DNA of 64,000 bases from Chryseobacterium lathyri. GTDB taxonomy: Bacteria; Bacteroidota; Bacteroidia; Flavobacteriales; Weeksellaceae. The stretch spans positions 289,168 to 353,167 of the forward strand of contig NZ_QNFY01000004.1 in assembly GCF_003290185.1 (NCBI RefSeq), in the 5' to 3' direction. Below, piece after piece: positions 1-8,160 of the stretch; position 1 is the first letter of the stretch, and every line of letters begins with the position of its first letter. The notes under the pieces were generated by a model that worked only from the letters and a program-made list of their open reading frames with translations, was not told where the DNA came from and did no database searches. The position numbers and the translations under genes are program-made.

Positions 1-282
1 CAGGAATTGGGCATCCTTATTCTGGTCTGTGATTTCTACAGGAAAATTAGCGGTTTCCGGATGTCTTAAGGTATATACAAACATAAAATAGAAAGCCGTT
101 CCCAGAATCGGTGTTAAAAAAGAAAAGGCTTTGTTTCCAAAATTATCAGCCTTTCCGTCAAAATCGAAATGTACCGGAATTCGTTTAGGAAGGGTTTTGT
201 AATGTTTCAGGGTAAACCACCAGAAAAAAACCACCAATCCGAAATTAAAAATATCAAAAGCTGTGAAAATAATATTCTCCAT
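1..282 (-). CDS. DUF1648-type membrane protein (partial, C-terminus outside window)
   Basis: Reading leftward from an ATG at 282 the frame is open for 94 codons to the window edge, so the C-terminus is missing. The N-terminus holds a hydrophobic segment (about residues 3-22) followed by KHYKTLPKRIPVHFDFDGKA and then a second hydrophobic stretch. The P-x-HF-x-x-x-G-x-A pattern after the first helix is typical of DUF1648 membrane proteins, whose molecular role is not established. The next gene, NlpC/P60, ends 18 bases upstream on the same strand, so the two are probably co-transcribed. The family call rests on this motif only. Confidence 0.6.
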   Translation of the reverse strand, partial: MENIIFTAFDIFNFGLVVFFWWFTLKHYKTLPKRIPVHFDFDGKADNFGNKAFSFLTPILGTAFYFMFVYTLRHPETANFPVEITDQNKDAQFL

Positions 283-299
283 TCAGACTGTATTTAAGA

Positions 300-1016
300 T
301 TAGAGTACGTTTTTGATCACTCTCAGCTTATGGGTATGCTTATTCATTTCTTTGTTAAAGATGCCGGTAGAATCCAGAATATCTATTCTCACTTTTCCCG
401 AAGCATGAATAATCTTCTGATTCTCAAGCATAATCCCCACGTGAATAATTTTGCCTTCAGGGTTTTCAAAAAATGCTAAATCACCTGGCTGGCTTTCTTC
501 AACGAAAGTTAAAGGGACACCTACTTCTGCCTGCTGATAAGTATCTCTAGGTAATTTAATATCATGGATCTTGTATACCAGCTGTGTAAAACCGGAACAG
601 TCTACTGCAAAAAAACTCTTTCCGCCCCATAGGTAAGGAACGTTAAGAAATTCTCTGGCAGCTAAAGCTATACTCTCACGGAGATCGTGACTTCTTCTTG
701 AAGCCACCGCAGGAAATTCTACTTCGGAACCCATTGACAGAAGGGTTTTTCCGTCATTCATTAACACTGAGGAAAAATCTTCAGTCACCACGGTAACCTT
801 TCTTTTTGCCAGCTCTTCCTCTGTTACAGGTTTCAGCTGTTTGGTATCCATCCATCCTTCATAACCATCATAATGCATTTTTATTCTGGTCCAGTTTTTA
901 TTCACTTCCAGAATATCAGCGCTTTCTCCAAACAGTATTTCCGTAACAATTTCCGCTTTGTCAGAATTCTCTGCACGAACCGGTGCTACAGTAACATTAC
1001 AAATTCCTTTATTCAT
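300..1016 (-). CDS. NlpC/P60 family cell-wall hydrolase (C40 peptidase) with SH3 domain
   Basis: A 238-residue protein. Residues 5-60 look like a bacterial SH3 domain (VRAENSDKAEIVTEILFGE, then GYEGWMD). The C-terminal half is an NlpC/P60 cysteine peptidase: the nucleophile lies in DCSGFTQLVY, the catalytic His in HVGIML and a third polar His in HASGK. The family cleaves peptidoglycan stem peptides, often between D-Glu and the diamino acid. No signal peptide is visible at the ATG chosen (1014-1016), so it may act in the cytoplasm on recycled muropeptides; this is inference. It lies upstream of the DUF1648 gene on the same strand. Confidence 0.85.
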   Translation of the reverse strand: MNKGICNVTVAPVRAENSDKAEIVTEILFGESADILEVNKNWTRIKMHYDGYEGWMDTKQLKPVTEEELAKRKVTVVTEDFSSVLMNDGKTLLSMGSEVEFPAVASRRSHDLRESIALAAREFLNVPYLWGGKSFFAVDCSGFTQLVYKIHDIKLPRDTYQQAEVGVPLTFVEESQPGDLAFFENPEGKIIHVGIMLENQKIIHASGKVRIDILDSTGIFNKEMNKHTHKLRVIKNVL

Positions 1017-1105
1017 TCATTCTAAATTAAAAGATTCAATGATTTAAAAATTAAAGAATTAGATTCCGTAAAATCTTTTATTTTTTTAATTTTTAAATCT
1101 TTTGC

Positions 1106-1753
1106 CTATTTTCTTCTCAGAAAATTCACTCCGTCACGCAAAGGTAAAATAAGATTTTCAAAATCATCGTCTTTTGCAATCAAATCATTGAGTTCCTTGA
1201 TAACCTGCGTAGATCTCTGTTTCGGATTTTCCTCCAGCACTTTTCCGTACCATAAAACGTTATCAAACATCACTACCGAACCTGTTTTTGTTCTGGGCTT
1301 GATTAGTCTGAAGTATTCCGCATAATTTTCTTTATCAGCATCTATGAAAACAAGGTCAAAAAACTCATCAGTATCTCTTAAAAATTCTTTGGCATCCTGA
1401 AGCTTAAAATCGATCTGTCCGGCATATTCACTTTCTTCAAAATATTTTTTTGGAAGGTAAGCAAGATCTTCGTTCACATCCAGTGTGGTAATTTTCCCAT
1501 CTTTGGCCAGTCCTGCTGTCAGGCATAGTGTGGCATATCCTGTAAAGGTTCCTATTTCCAGCACATTCTTAGGCTGTATCATTTGAGAAATAATAGTTAA
1601 AAGTCTTCCCTGCTGATATCCTGATATCATATGCGGCTGTGTAGTTTTCTGATAGGTCTCTCTTCTCAGTTTTTTCAGAATTTCAGGTTCCGAGGAAGCA
1701 TGCGTTTCCAGATACCTGTCCATTTCAGGATTTTTTTCTTCAAAAAAGCTCAT
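1106..1753 (-). CDS. Class I SAM-dependent O-methyltransferase
   Basis: About 215 residues of the caffeoyl-CoA/catechol O-methyltransferase type. The SAM-binding motif I reads VLEIGTFTGYATLCLTAGL, with the acidic motif II at ITTLDVN and a metal-ligand-like motif at FDLVFIDADKENY, then VVMFDNVLWYGKV. The physiological acceptor cannot be read from sequence. A longer frame begins at a TTG at 1780, but that codon lies inside a good -7 box (CAAAAGTA on the plus strand, 1778-1785), so I place the start at the ATG at 1753. The upstream intergenic region is shared with a divergent small transcript. Confidence 0.85.
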   Translation of the reverse strand: MSFFEEKNPEMDRYLETHASSEPEILKKLRRETYQKTTQPHMISGYQQGRLLTIISQMIQPKNVLEIGTFTGYATLCLTAGLAKDGKITTLDVNEDLAYLPKKYFEESEYAGQIDFKLQDAKEFLRDTDEFFDLVFIDADKENYAEYFRLIKPRTKTGSVVMFDNVLWYGKVLEENPKQRSTQVIKELNDLIAKDDDFENLILPLRDGVNFLRRK

Positions 1754-1777
1754 ACTGCAATTCTTTTTTATGTTATT

Positions 1778-1785
1778 CAAAAGTA
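1778..1785 (-). promoter_or_regulatory. -7 promoter box of the O-methyltransferase gene
   Basis: On the minus strand this reads TACTTTTG, a full match to TAnnTTTG, 24 bases before the ATG at 1753. No clear -33 TTG is visible. It overlaps the alternative TTG start. Confidence 0.55.
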
Positions 1786-1859
1786 CTTAAATATAAAGAA
1801 AAAATTATTATTGGTCGGCATTTTTCATCCGTTTCTCCGTAAAAAACCCATTGAAAATA

Positions 1860-1873
1860 CCGTAAAAATACGG
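1860..1873. repeat. Short inverted repeat (possible operator)
   Basis: CCGTA-AAAA-TACGG is a perfect 5-base inverted repeat with a 4-base spacer. It lies between the divergent methyltransferase and small-ORF promoters, just upstream of the latter. A regulatory role is inference; arms this short can occur by chance. Confidence 0.3.
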
Positions 1874-1878
1874 ATATG

Positions 1879-1905
1879 TTTGCCTGAAAGATAGTAATAC
1901 ATTTG
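1879..1905 (+). promoter_or_regulatory. Promoter of the 51-codon ORF
   Basis: A -7 box TACATTTG lies at 1898-1905. A TTTG at 1879-1882 could be the -33 element, but the 15-base spacing is shorter than the usual 17-23. The -7 match is exact. Confidence 0.5.
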
Positions 1906-1940
1906 CACAGAACAAGGGGTAAAAACACTAAGACAAAACA

Positions 1941-2096
1941 ATGAATGCAGGAGGAAAACTAATTAACACAGAGAATCAGAAGACCGCAAGGCCAAATGGC
2001 AGTGCGGATTCTTCGTCCAAAAAAACTAAGACAGAAATATCCAACTCATTTTTTCAACGAATTATTTCATTATTGAAAAAAGAAGAATTAATTTGA
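1941..2096 (+). CDS. Small 51-residue hypothetical protein
   Basis: An ATG at 1941 opens 51 codons ending at TGA 2094-2096. The first 30 residues are polar and rich in Ser, Lys, Thr and Asn; the last 20 (SFFQRIISLLKKEELI) could form an amphipathic helix. I do not recognise a family. The case for a real gene is architectural: an exact -7 box 35 bases upstream and an intrinsic terminator directly after the stop define a compact transcript of about 220 bases. Inside the frame an interrupted stem (CCGCA-AG-GCC against GGC-AG-TGCGG, 1984-2007) suggests the transcript could instead, or also, be a structured RNA. Confidence 0.45.
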   Translation: MNAGGKLINTENQKTARPNGSADSSSKKTKTEISNSFFQRIISLLKKEELI

Positions 2097-2098
2097 TT

Positions 2099-2131
2099 AA
2101 AAAAAATCCCGAATGACTTCGGGATTTTTTT
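2099..2131. terminator. Intrinsic terminator, probably bidirectional
   Basis: AATCCCGAA (2105-2113), loop TGAC, TTCGGGATT (2118-2126), flanked by A-run and T-run. It ends the small plus-strand transcript and can also serve the convergent OmpA gene. Confidence 0.85.
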
Positions 2132-2149
2132 ATGGGTATGTATGTTCAA

Positions 2150-2983
2150 TTACTTCTTAGGAGCAATATCCATTAATTTCATGAATTCATCCAGCTTAGG
2201 CATAATGATGATTTCCGTTCTTCTGTTTTCCGCTCTTCCTGAAACACTCATATTGGTTGCTTTAGGATTGTATTCGGAACGTCCTCCCGCAGTAATTCTT
2301 GCTGGATCTACTCCGAACTGCGTCTGAAGAACCTTCGCAATTGCTGTACCTCTCAATACAGAAAGATCCCAGTTATCTCTTGGCAGATTAGGTGAGCTTA
2401 ATGGTGCATTATCTGTATTACCTTCAATCAATACAGAATATTTATCATAATCATTAATTACCTTAGCTACTTTTCCTAATACTTCCTGAGCAGCAGGCAG
2501 TACGTTATAATCTCCTGTTTTGTATAGCATTTTATCAGAAAGCGAGATCATTACCACTCCTTTCAACACTTTCACCTGTACGTCATCATCCGCTACATTA
2601 TCAAGAGATCTTTTAAGCTTGTTGGACAGTGCCATATTCAGACTGTCATTTTTAGCATTGTTTGAAATCAGCTGTTTGATATATGAATTGGAAGCATTGA
2701 TCTCTCCAACCAGTTTATCAATATTAGCTGAACTTTTTCCTGTATTTGAAAGACATGCATCCAGAGATGATTTCAAAGCATCGTGCTGGCTTTTTAAAAG
2801 ATTATTCTCACCTGACAATGCAGAATTCTGAGACTTTAAATCCTGGATCTCTCTTTGTCTTTCACCGATATTTTCAATACACTGCTTATAATTGGAGCTT
2901 AATGCATCATACTGTTTTTTACTGACACAAGAGGTCAATCCCAACGCCATTACAGTTACTCCTAAAATTTTAATAATCTTCAT
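2150..2983 (-). CDS. OmpA family lipoprotein (peptidoglycan-binding)
   Basis: A 277-residue envelope protein. A short hydrophobic signal ends in the lipobox LTSC, so Cys19 should be lipidated and the protein anchored in a membrane. Residues 25-130 are charged, heptad-like and probably coiled coil. The C-terminal 120 residues are an OmpA-like domain with VLIEGNTDNAPL and the motif DLSVLRGTAIAKVL, followed by AGGRSEYNPKATN and RAENRRTEIII; the Asp and Arg positions that bind diaminopimelate in this family are present. It probably tethers the outer membrane to peptidoglycan. It is transcribed alone, divergent from tilS. Confidence 0.9.
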   Translation of the reverse strand: MKIIKILGVTVMALGLTSCVSKKQYDALSSNYKQCIENIGERQREIQDLKSQNSALSGENNLLKSQHDALKSSLDACLSNTGKSSANIDKLVGEINASNSYIKQLISNNAKNDSLNMALSNKLKRSLDNVADDDVQVKVLKGVVMISLSDKMLYKTGDYNVLPAAQEVLGKVAKVINDYDKYSVLIEGNTDNAPLSSPNLPRDNWDLSVLRGTAIAKVLQTQFGVDPARITAGGRSEYNPKATNMSVSGRAENRRTEIIIMPKLDEFMKLMDIAPKK

Positions 2984-3005
2984 ATGTAATCATTTTTAGA
3001 CGAAT

Positions 3006-3013
3006 CAAAGTTA
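3006..3013 (-). promoter_or_regulatory. -7 box of the OmpA gene
   Basis: On the minus strand TAACTTTG matches TAnnTTTG 22 bases before the ATG at 2983. No -33 TTG is clear. Confidence 0.5.
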
Positions 3014-3019
3014 GGAAAA

Positions 3020-3047
3020 TTGAATTGAATTTTATGGATTATCTTTG
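3020..3047 (+). promoter_or_regulatory. Promoter of tilS-dsbD
   Basis: TTG at 3020-3022, 17-base spacer, TATCTTTG at 3040-3047: a full Bacteroidetes-type promoter, 26 bases before the TTG start of tilS. Confidence 0.7.
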
Positions 3048-3073
3048 CATAAAAGAAATCTTCAACATACCCT

Positions 3074-4393
3074 TTGGAAAAATTTAGTTTTAAAAATCAG
3101 CTTGAAAACCTTGTCAGAAATCCGGAAACTCACAGCTATCTTCTGGCTGTAAGCGGAGGTGCCGATTCTATGGTCCTGGCCTCTCTTTTTAAGGGTTTGG
3201 GGCTTAATTTCCAGATAGCTCATATCAACTATAAACTTCGGGGTGAAGATTCTGATCTGGATCAAAAAACGGTTCAGGATTTTTGTGAGAAAAATCATAT
3301 TCGTTTTCACCTGTATGAAGTTTCGGAAAAAGATAATAAACCGGAAAATTCTATCCAGCTTTGGGCGAGAGAAATCCGTTATCGTTTTTTCAGGGAAATT
3401 CAGGAGCAGGAAAACCTTGAATTTCTTGTTACCGCTCATCATCTGAATGACCAGCTGGAAACTTTCATCATCAATCTTTCTAAAGCTTCTGGCATTAGTG
3501 GGCTGAGTGGTATTCCAGCAAATAAAAACAAAATAATCCGGCCTCTTCTTAACTTTTCAAAAAAAGAAATTTATGGGTACGCTGAGGAAAACAGAATTGA
3601 CTTCCGGGAAGATCTCTCTAATAAAAAAAGTGATTATTTAAGAAACAAAATCAGAAATGAGATCGCTCCCAAGCTTTTGGAAATCAATGAGCACTTTCTG
3701 GAAAATTTCAGAAAAAGCTCTTCTTATCTGAATCAAACCAGAGATTTTGTAGAAAAACGGATCGAGGAAATCGAAAATAAACTTACGGTATTTAACTCTG
3801 AGCACAAAATCTTATCCAAAGAAAAGCTGGGTCAGGAAAGTGCTTTCGTACAGTTTGAGATTTTAAAGAAATACGGATTCGACAAGGAAGAAGAAATCTC
3901 CAAAATTTTTACAGCGGAAAACGGCAGTTCTTTTTTTTCAAAAGATTATCAGCTTATGATCAGCCGCGATGAATTAATTTTCATCAGTAAAAACCAAAGG
4001 CAAGAAACCAAAGATGAAATTATTTTGGTGGAAAATTTTGATTTTTCTGAAATCCAAATGGATATTAGTCTTGAAGATACAATTGAAAACATTGACGGAA
4101 TCAATAACAGTTTTGAATGGGATTTTGATGCCGCAAAACTTCAGTTTCCATTACGTTTAAGAAAACAGCAGGATGGTGACGAGTTTTATCCGGCGGATTT
4201 TTCAGGCAAAAAGAAAGTTTCTAAGTTTTTTAGGGACGAAAAATTATCTATTTTAGCGAGGCCAAAAATTTGGATCCTGTGTGACAGTTACAATTCCGTA
4301 CTTGGAATTATACCTCTCAGACAGGACAGACGATATGCAAGTGATGAGAAAACGCAAAGTATTCTCAAAATTTTTAATGAAAAGAAAAAATGA
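3074..4393 (+). CDS. tilS: tRNA(Ile)-lysidine synthetase TilS
   Basis: Adds lysine to C34 of the CAU-anticodon tRNA-Ile, converting it to lysidine so that it reads AUA; an essential decoding step. The 439-residue protein has the PP-loop ATPase motif AVSGGADSMVLAS (Ser27-Ser32), the HINYKLRGEDSD segment and TAHHLNDQLETFIINL, all diagnostic of TilS, and a C-terminal domain ending in a KKVSKFFRDEK-type motif. The start is a TTG; no upstream ATG is in frame and the promoter lies just before it. The stop overlaps the ATG of dsbD by four bases (ATGA), indicating translational coupling. Confidence 0.93.
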   Translation: MEKFSFKNQLENLVRNPETHSYLLAVSGGADSMVLASLFKGLGLNFQIAHINYKLRGEDSDLDQKTVQDFCEKNHIRFHLYEVSEKDNKPENSIQLWAREIRYRFFREIQEQENLEFLVTAHHLNDQLETFIINLSKASGISGLSGIPANKNKIIRPLLNFSKKEIYGYAEENRIDFREDLSNKKSDYLRNKIRNEIAPKLLEINEHFLENFRKSSSYLNQTRDFVEKRIEEIENKLTVFNSEHKILSKEKLGQESAFVQFEILKKYGFDKEEEISKIFTAENGSSFFSKDYQLMISRDELIFISKNQRQETKDEIILVENFDFSEIQMDISLEDTIENIDGINNSFEWDFDAAKLQFPLRLRKQQDGDEFYPADFSGKKKVSKFFRDEKLSILARPKIWILCDSYNSVLGIIPLRQDRRYASDEKTQSILKIFNEKKK

Positions 4394-6456
4394 AATTTAG
4401 AAACTGGTTTTTAGCCGTACTACTGTTTTTAGCGGCAGGAATTAATGCACAGATCAAGAACCCTGTAAAGTTTAAGTTCACTGTCAACGATCTAGGGAAC
4501 AACCAATATGAAGCAGTTTTAAATGCTACTATGGAAAACGGCTGGCATATCTATTCCAAAGATCTTCCTGAAGATACAGGAATTCCTACCGAGTATAAAG
4601 TTTCAGGGAAAAACATCGAACTGATCGGAAAGTTCACTGAAGTTGGTAAGAAACACGAAGAGTTTTCAGAAGCTTTTGGAGGGACGATTGTTTTTTATTC
4701 CAATTCTGCCGGTTTCAAGCAGAAATTTAAATTAAAAGACCCTACAAAACCAGCAGAGGTTATTTCTGAAATTACCTATCAGACTTGTGACGACAGAGTT
4801 TGTCTGGCTCCAAATACTTTAGAATTCAATCAAAAAGTAACTCCAAAAGGTGCTGTTGAGGAAACTGCAGAGGAAAAGACGGATGTTATAAAAGATTCTG
4901 CAAAAACTATAGAAACAGTTGCAGTAACGCCTGTAAAAGGAGAATTACCCGTTGCAGAAACATCAAAACTGGATCCAAAACAGCTAAAAATAGCAACCAT
5001 TGATTTCCAGAAACCCTTGACCGATTGCGGAACAGCCGTGGAAGAAGTCGGAGAAAATTACTGGACTTATTTATTCTTAGGATTTGTAGGTGGTCTGATC
5101 GCTTTGCTGACACCTTGTGTTTTTCCTATGATCCCGCTGACGGTTTCTTTCTTTACAAAAGGGAATAAAAACAAAGCAAAGGGTAAAAGAGATGCACTGA
5201 TCTATGGATTTTTCATCCTTATCATCTTTGTCCTTCTGAGCCTTCCTTTCCATCTGATCGATGGAATTGCCGGAAATATTTTCAATGAAATATCTACAAG
5301 TGTATGGCTGAATATTGCCTTCTTTATCATATTCATCTTCTTTGCAGGAAGCTTCTTCGGATACTATGATATCACGTTGCCAAGCTCCATTGCCAATAAG
5401 TCTTCGAAAGCAGAAGAAGCAGGAGGAATTATCGGTATTTTCTTCATGGCACTGACGCTGGTTATCGTTTCGTTCTCATGTACCGGACCTATTCTGGGAA
5501 GCTTACTGGGAAGCGCAGTGACAGGCTCTACCAATGTTCCTATGCTGCTGACATTCGCATTGGCAGGATTCGGACTGGCATGGGCCATCGTTTTTGGATT
5601 GCTGGCTTTATTCCCGCAGGCTTTACAGAGTCTTCCAAAATCCGGAGGATGGATGAATACCGTGAAAGTGGTTCTTGGTTTTGTAGAACTGGCTTTAGCT
5701 TTAAAATTCTTATCTAAGGCAGATTTAGTTTCTAAAACATTCTTATTAAAAAGAGAACTTTTCATTGCCATCTGGATCGTTATTGCTTTGGGACTGGCTC
5801 TTTATTTATTCGGAGTTATAAGATTTCCGCACGATGATAAAAAACCGAAGATTTCTATTACAAGAAAGATATTAGGCGCTTTGGGAATAGGTTTTGTGAT
5901 CTATCTGATCCAGGGATTAATTCCGGCAGAACGTCCAAAACTACAGCTGTTAAGCGGAATTCTGCCTCCTTTGAATGTAAGTTATCTTCATGATGAAAAA
6001 GACGGAATTCTGGGAATGCATCCCGAGCATGATTTCTTTAAAGCTATTGAACTGGCTAAAAAGGAAAACAAACCAATTTTGATTGACTTCACAGGTTATG
6101 GCTGCGAAAACTGCCGAAAAATGGAGGAATTCGTATGGAGCGAGCCGGATATCCTTCCGATTTTACAGAACGATGTTGTATTGGCATCCTTATATGTAGA
6201 TGATAAGGAAGAGCTTCCTGAAGATCAGAAAACAAAAATAGATCTTGGGGACGGACAGGTGAAAAAGGTAAAAACGATTGGTGACCGATGGAGCTTATTC
6301 CAGCAGGTGAATTTTAATAATAATTCCCAGCCTCACTACGTTTTGATAACACCGGACGGAAAAGTAATCAATACGCCTGTATCCGGATATATGCCGAAAG
6401 AAGATTTCAAAAAGTTCTTAGAATGCGGAGTTAATTACTATAAAACGACGAAGTAA
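4390..6456 (+). CDS. dsbD: Thiol:disulfide interchange protein DsbD
   Basis: A 688-residue inner-membrane reductase that carries electrons from cytoplasmic thioredoxin to periplasmic thiols. After a signal peptide (cleavage near NAQ, residue 21) comes the periplasmic alpha domain with the Cys pair in YQTCDDRVCLAP (about residues 133 and 138). A central membrane domain of roughly eight helices carries TPCVFPMIPLTVSF and SFSCTGPILGSLLG, whose cysteines form the transmembrane relay. The C-terminal thioredoxin-like domain has GYGCENCRKME (CxxC). All three domains are complete. The gene overlaps tilS by four bases and ends at a terminator; the functional link with tilS is not obvious. Confidence 0.9.
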   Translation: MKFRNWFLAVLLFLAAGINAQIKNPVKFKFTVNDLGNNQYEAVLNATMENGWHIYSKDLPEDTGIPTEYKVSGKNIELIGKFTEVGKKHEEFSEAFGGTIVFYSNSAGFKQKFKLKDPTKPAEVISEITYQTCDDRVCLAPNTLEFNQKVTPKGAVEETAEEKTDVIKDSAKTIETVAVTPVKGELPVAETSKLDPKQLKIATIDFQKPLTDCGTAVEEVGENYWTYLFLGFVGGLIALLTPCVFPMIPLTVSFFTKGNKNKAKGKRDALIYGFFILIIFVLLSLPFHLIDGIAGNIFNEISTSVWLNIAFFIIFIFFAGSFFGYYDITLPSSIANKSSKAEEAGGIIGIFFMALTLVIVSFSCTGPILGSLLGSAVTGSTNVPMLLTFALAGFGLAWAIVFGLLALFPQALQSLPKSGGWMNTVKVVLGFVELALALKFLSKADLVSKTFLLKRELFIAIWIVIALGLALYLFGVIRFPHDDKKPKISITRKILGALGIGFVIYLIQGLIPAERPKLQLLSGILPPLNVSYLHDEKDGILGMHPEHDFFKAIELAKKENKPILIDFTGYGCENCRKMEEFVWSEPDILPILQNDVVLASLYVDDKEELPEDQKTKIDLGDGQVKKVKTIGDRWSLFQQVNFNNNSQPHYVLITPDGKVINTPVSGYMPKEDFKKFLECGVNYYKTTK

Positions 6457-6475
6457 TTCTTAATTTAAACATATA

Positions 6476-6511
6476 AAAAGCCTTATCATTATTTTGATAG
6501 GGCTTTTTTGA
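6476..6511 (+). terminator. Intrinsic terminator after dsbD
   Basis: AAAAGCCTTATCA, loop TTATTT, TGATAGGGCTTTTTT: a long stem followed by a T-run, 20 bases after the dsbD stop. Confidence 0.85.
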
Positions 6512-6720
6512 TATTTATAAAAATAATCATATTCTTAAAAAGTCACAAAAGCTTGCGAATATAAAATATTGTACAGTTATTTTATGTCAACCATTCTATA
6601 AATTTTAAATTTTATTGATATTTATCAATTTTAGGTACAAACTTTGTATAGATTCCATCAGATAAGTATCAATACTTTACTTTTTTAATCAAAACCGTTT
6701 AACATTTAAAAATATGAATT

Positions 6721-7245
6721 ATGGCTGAAGTAATTGCACAAGAAAAACAGGGAGGAAGCAAACAAAGAAAAAAATTAATCCGGGTGGATATGACTCCAAT
6801 GGTAGATTTAGGATTTCTATTGATCACCTTCTTTATGTTTACCACCAATTTTACAAAACCCAATGTAATGGATCTGGGACTTCCGGCAAAGGATCCTAAT
6901 CCTCACCCTATTACCGATGTAATTATGGATCAGAACCAGGTTACCTTCATTCTCGGGAAAAACGACAGGGTATTTTACCACCAAAGCAATGAGAAGGATC
7001 TGAATACAGCAAATCTGAAAGAAACCGATTTCAGCGGGGTAAAAATTTCCAAGATCATTTCTGAAGCTTATAAAAACGCTCCGGTGCCTGAAAATTTCAC
7101 CGTCATTGTAAAGCCCACCGATGATGCCATCTATAAAAACTTCGTAGACATCCTGGACAATATCGCGATCTCTAAAAAAGAAAGATATGGCATTACTGAT
7201 ATAAAACCATGGGAAAAGAAAATTTATACCGAATTAACCCAATAG
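6721..7245 (+). CDS. ExbD/TolR family biopolymer transport protein (orphan)
   Basis: A 174-residue protein of the ExbD/TolR family, which form the proton-driven motor that energises TonB or Tol systems. After a basic cytoplasmic start comes the characteristic RVDMTPMVDLGFLLITFFMF transmembrane helix, in which the Asp of MVDLGF is the proton-carrying residue. The periplasmic part ends with VIVKPTDDAIYKNFVDILDN, the family's peptidoglycan-binding-like fold. No ExbB, TonB or second ExbD is adjacent; the gene is flanked by terminators on both sides, so it stands alone and must work with an ExbB encoded elsewhere. Confidence 0.88.
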   Translation: MAEVIAQEKQGGSKQRKKLIRVDMTPMVDLGFLLITFFMFTTNFTKPNVMDLGLPAKDPNPHPITDVIMDQNQVTFILGKNDRVFYHQSNEKDLNTANLKETDFSGVKISKIISEAYKNAPVPENFTVIVKPTDDAIYKNFVDILDNIAISKKERYGITDIKPWEKKIYTELTQ

Positions 7246-7250
7246 AATCG

Positions 7251-7279
7251 AAGAGCATTTTTACAATGCTCTTTTTTAT
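7251..7279 (+). terminator. Intrinsic terminator after the ExbD gene
   Basis: AGAGCATT, loop TTTAC, AATGCTCT followed by TTTTT. Confidence 0.8.
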
Positions 7280-7280
7280 T

Positions 7281-7288
7281 TAAATTTG
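7281..7288 (+). promoter_or_regulatory. -7 box of the alpha/beta hydrolase gene
   Basis: TAAATTTG, exact match, 17 bases before the ATG at 7306 and directly after the preceding terminator. Confidence 0.5.
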
Positions 7289-7305
7289 AAGAAACAACTA
7301 AGATT

Positions 7306-8088
7306 ATGCTGAATTTTGAAAGAAAAGGAAACGGGAAAGAAACTTTGGTACTGCTTCACGGCTTTATGGAAAACATCTCCATCTGGAGTGATATGGAGCC
7401 ACATCTTTCGCGAGATTTTTCACTGTTGAAAATAGATCTTCCGGGCCATGGACAATCTGATATTCTGGCCGAAGTTCACACCATGGAACTGATGGCTGAT
7501 GAAGTGAAAAAAGTTTTAGATCATGAGAAGCTGGATAAAGTACATCTTTTGGGGCATTCCATGGGAGGGTACACCTCACTGGCTTTCGCAGAAAAATATC
7601 CTGAGACTCTCAAAAGCCTGACCTTATTCTTTTCCACCTATTTTCCTGACGATGAAGAAAAAAAACAGCAGCGGATTAAAAGCTATAGAATCATCAAGGA
7701 TGCATTTCCCCATTATGTACGGGCTGGAATTCCGAATCTTTTCAATCCCAATGAAAGAGACATCCTGGAAGGCAAAATTGAAGCCGCGCTTGAAACTGCA
7801 CTTTCCACCAACAATATGGGAGCTCTTGCCTGTGTAAAGGGTATGGTAGAAAGAACAGACAAAAAACATGTCATGGAAAGCCTGGAAGCGAAAATTTTAG
7901 TATTGGCAGGAAAGCATGACAACGCTGTAAAAACAGATATGATGATCAAACATCTTCCTGACAGAACGAATATAAAATCCTACATCCTGGACTGCGGGCA
8001 TAACGGGCACTGGGAAAAGCCCGGCATCTGCGCAGAAATTATCAATACGGAACTTCTTCATAATCTTCCAAAAAAATTAGTCCTGTAA
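7306..8088 (+). CDS. Alpha/beta hydrolase
   Basis: A 260-residue alpha/beta hydrolase. The oxyanion segment is LLHGFMENISIW, the nucleophile elbow GHSMGGYTS carries the catalytic Ser, and the last His lies in LDCGHNGHWEKP; an Asp in LAGKHDNAV is the likely acid. The pattern fits carboxylesterases and MhpC-type hydrolases, but the substrate cannot be deduced. No signal peptide, so cytoplasmic. It is preceded by its own -7 box and followed by an imperfect hairpin before the patatin gene. Confidence 0.85.
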   Translation: MLNFERKGNGKETLVLLHGFMENISIWSDMEPHLSRDFSLLKIDLPGHGQSDILAEVHTMELMADEVKKVLDHEKLDKVHLLGHSMGGYTSLAFAEKYPETLKSLTLFFSTYFPDDEEKKQQRIKSYRIIKDAFPHYVRAGIPNLFNPNERDILEGKIEAALETALSTNNMGALACVKGMVERTDKKHVMESLEAKILVLAGKHDNAVKTDMMIKHLPDRTNIKSYILDCGHNGHWEKPGICAEIINTELLHNLPKKLVL

Positions 8089-8089
8089 T

Positions 8090-8117
8090 ACCCGGCAATA
8101 GCTTTATTGCCCGGTCT
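8090..8117 (+). terminator. Hairpin after the hydrolase gene (weak terminator)
   Basis: CCCGGCAATA and TATTGCCCGG pair over ten positions with one mismatch around a short loop. There is no T-run, so its strength as a terminator is uncertain. It covers the alternative TTG start (8107) of the next gene. Confidence 0.45.
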
Positions 8118-8160
8118 ATATCAAAATTTCTTGTATCTTAGTAAGGAATTATTACTTTCG

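Noticed and set aside
5364..5771. 135-codon open frame on the minus strand
   Set aside because: Lies wholly inside the membrane domain of dsbD, whose frame has clear motifs; it is the antisense shadow of that gene.
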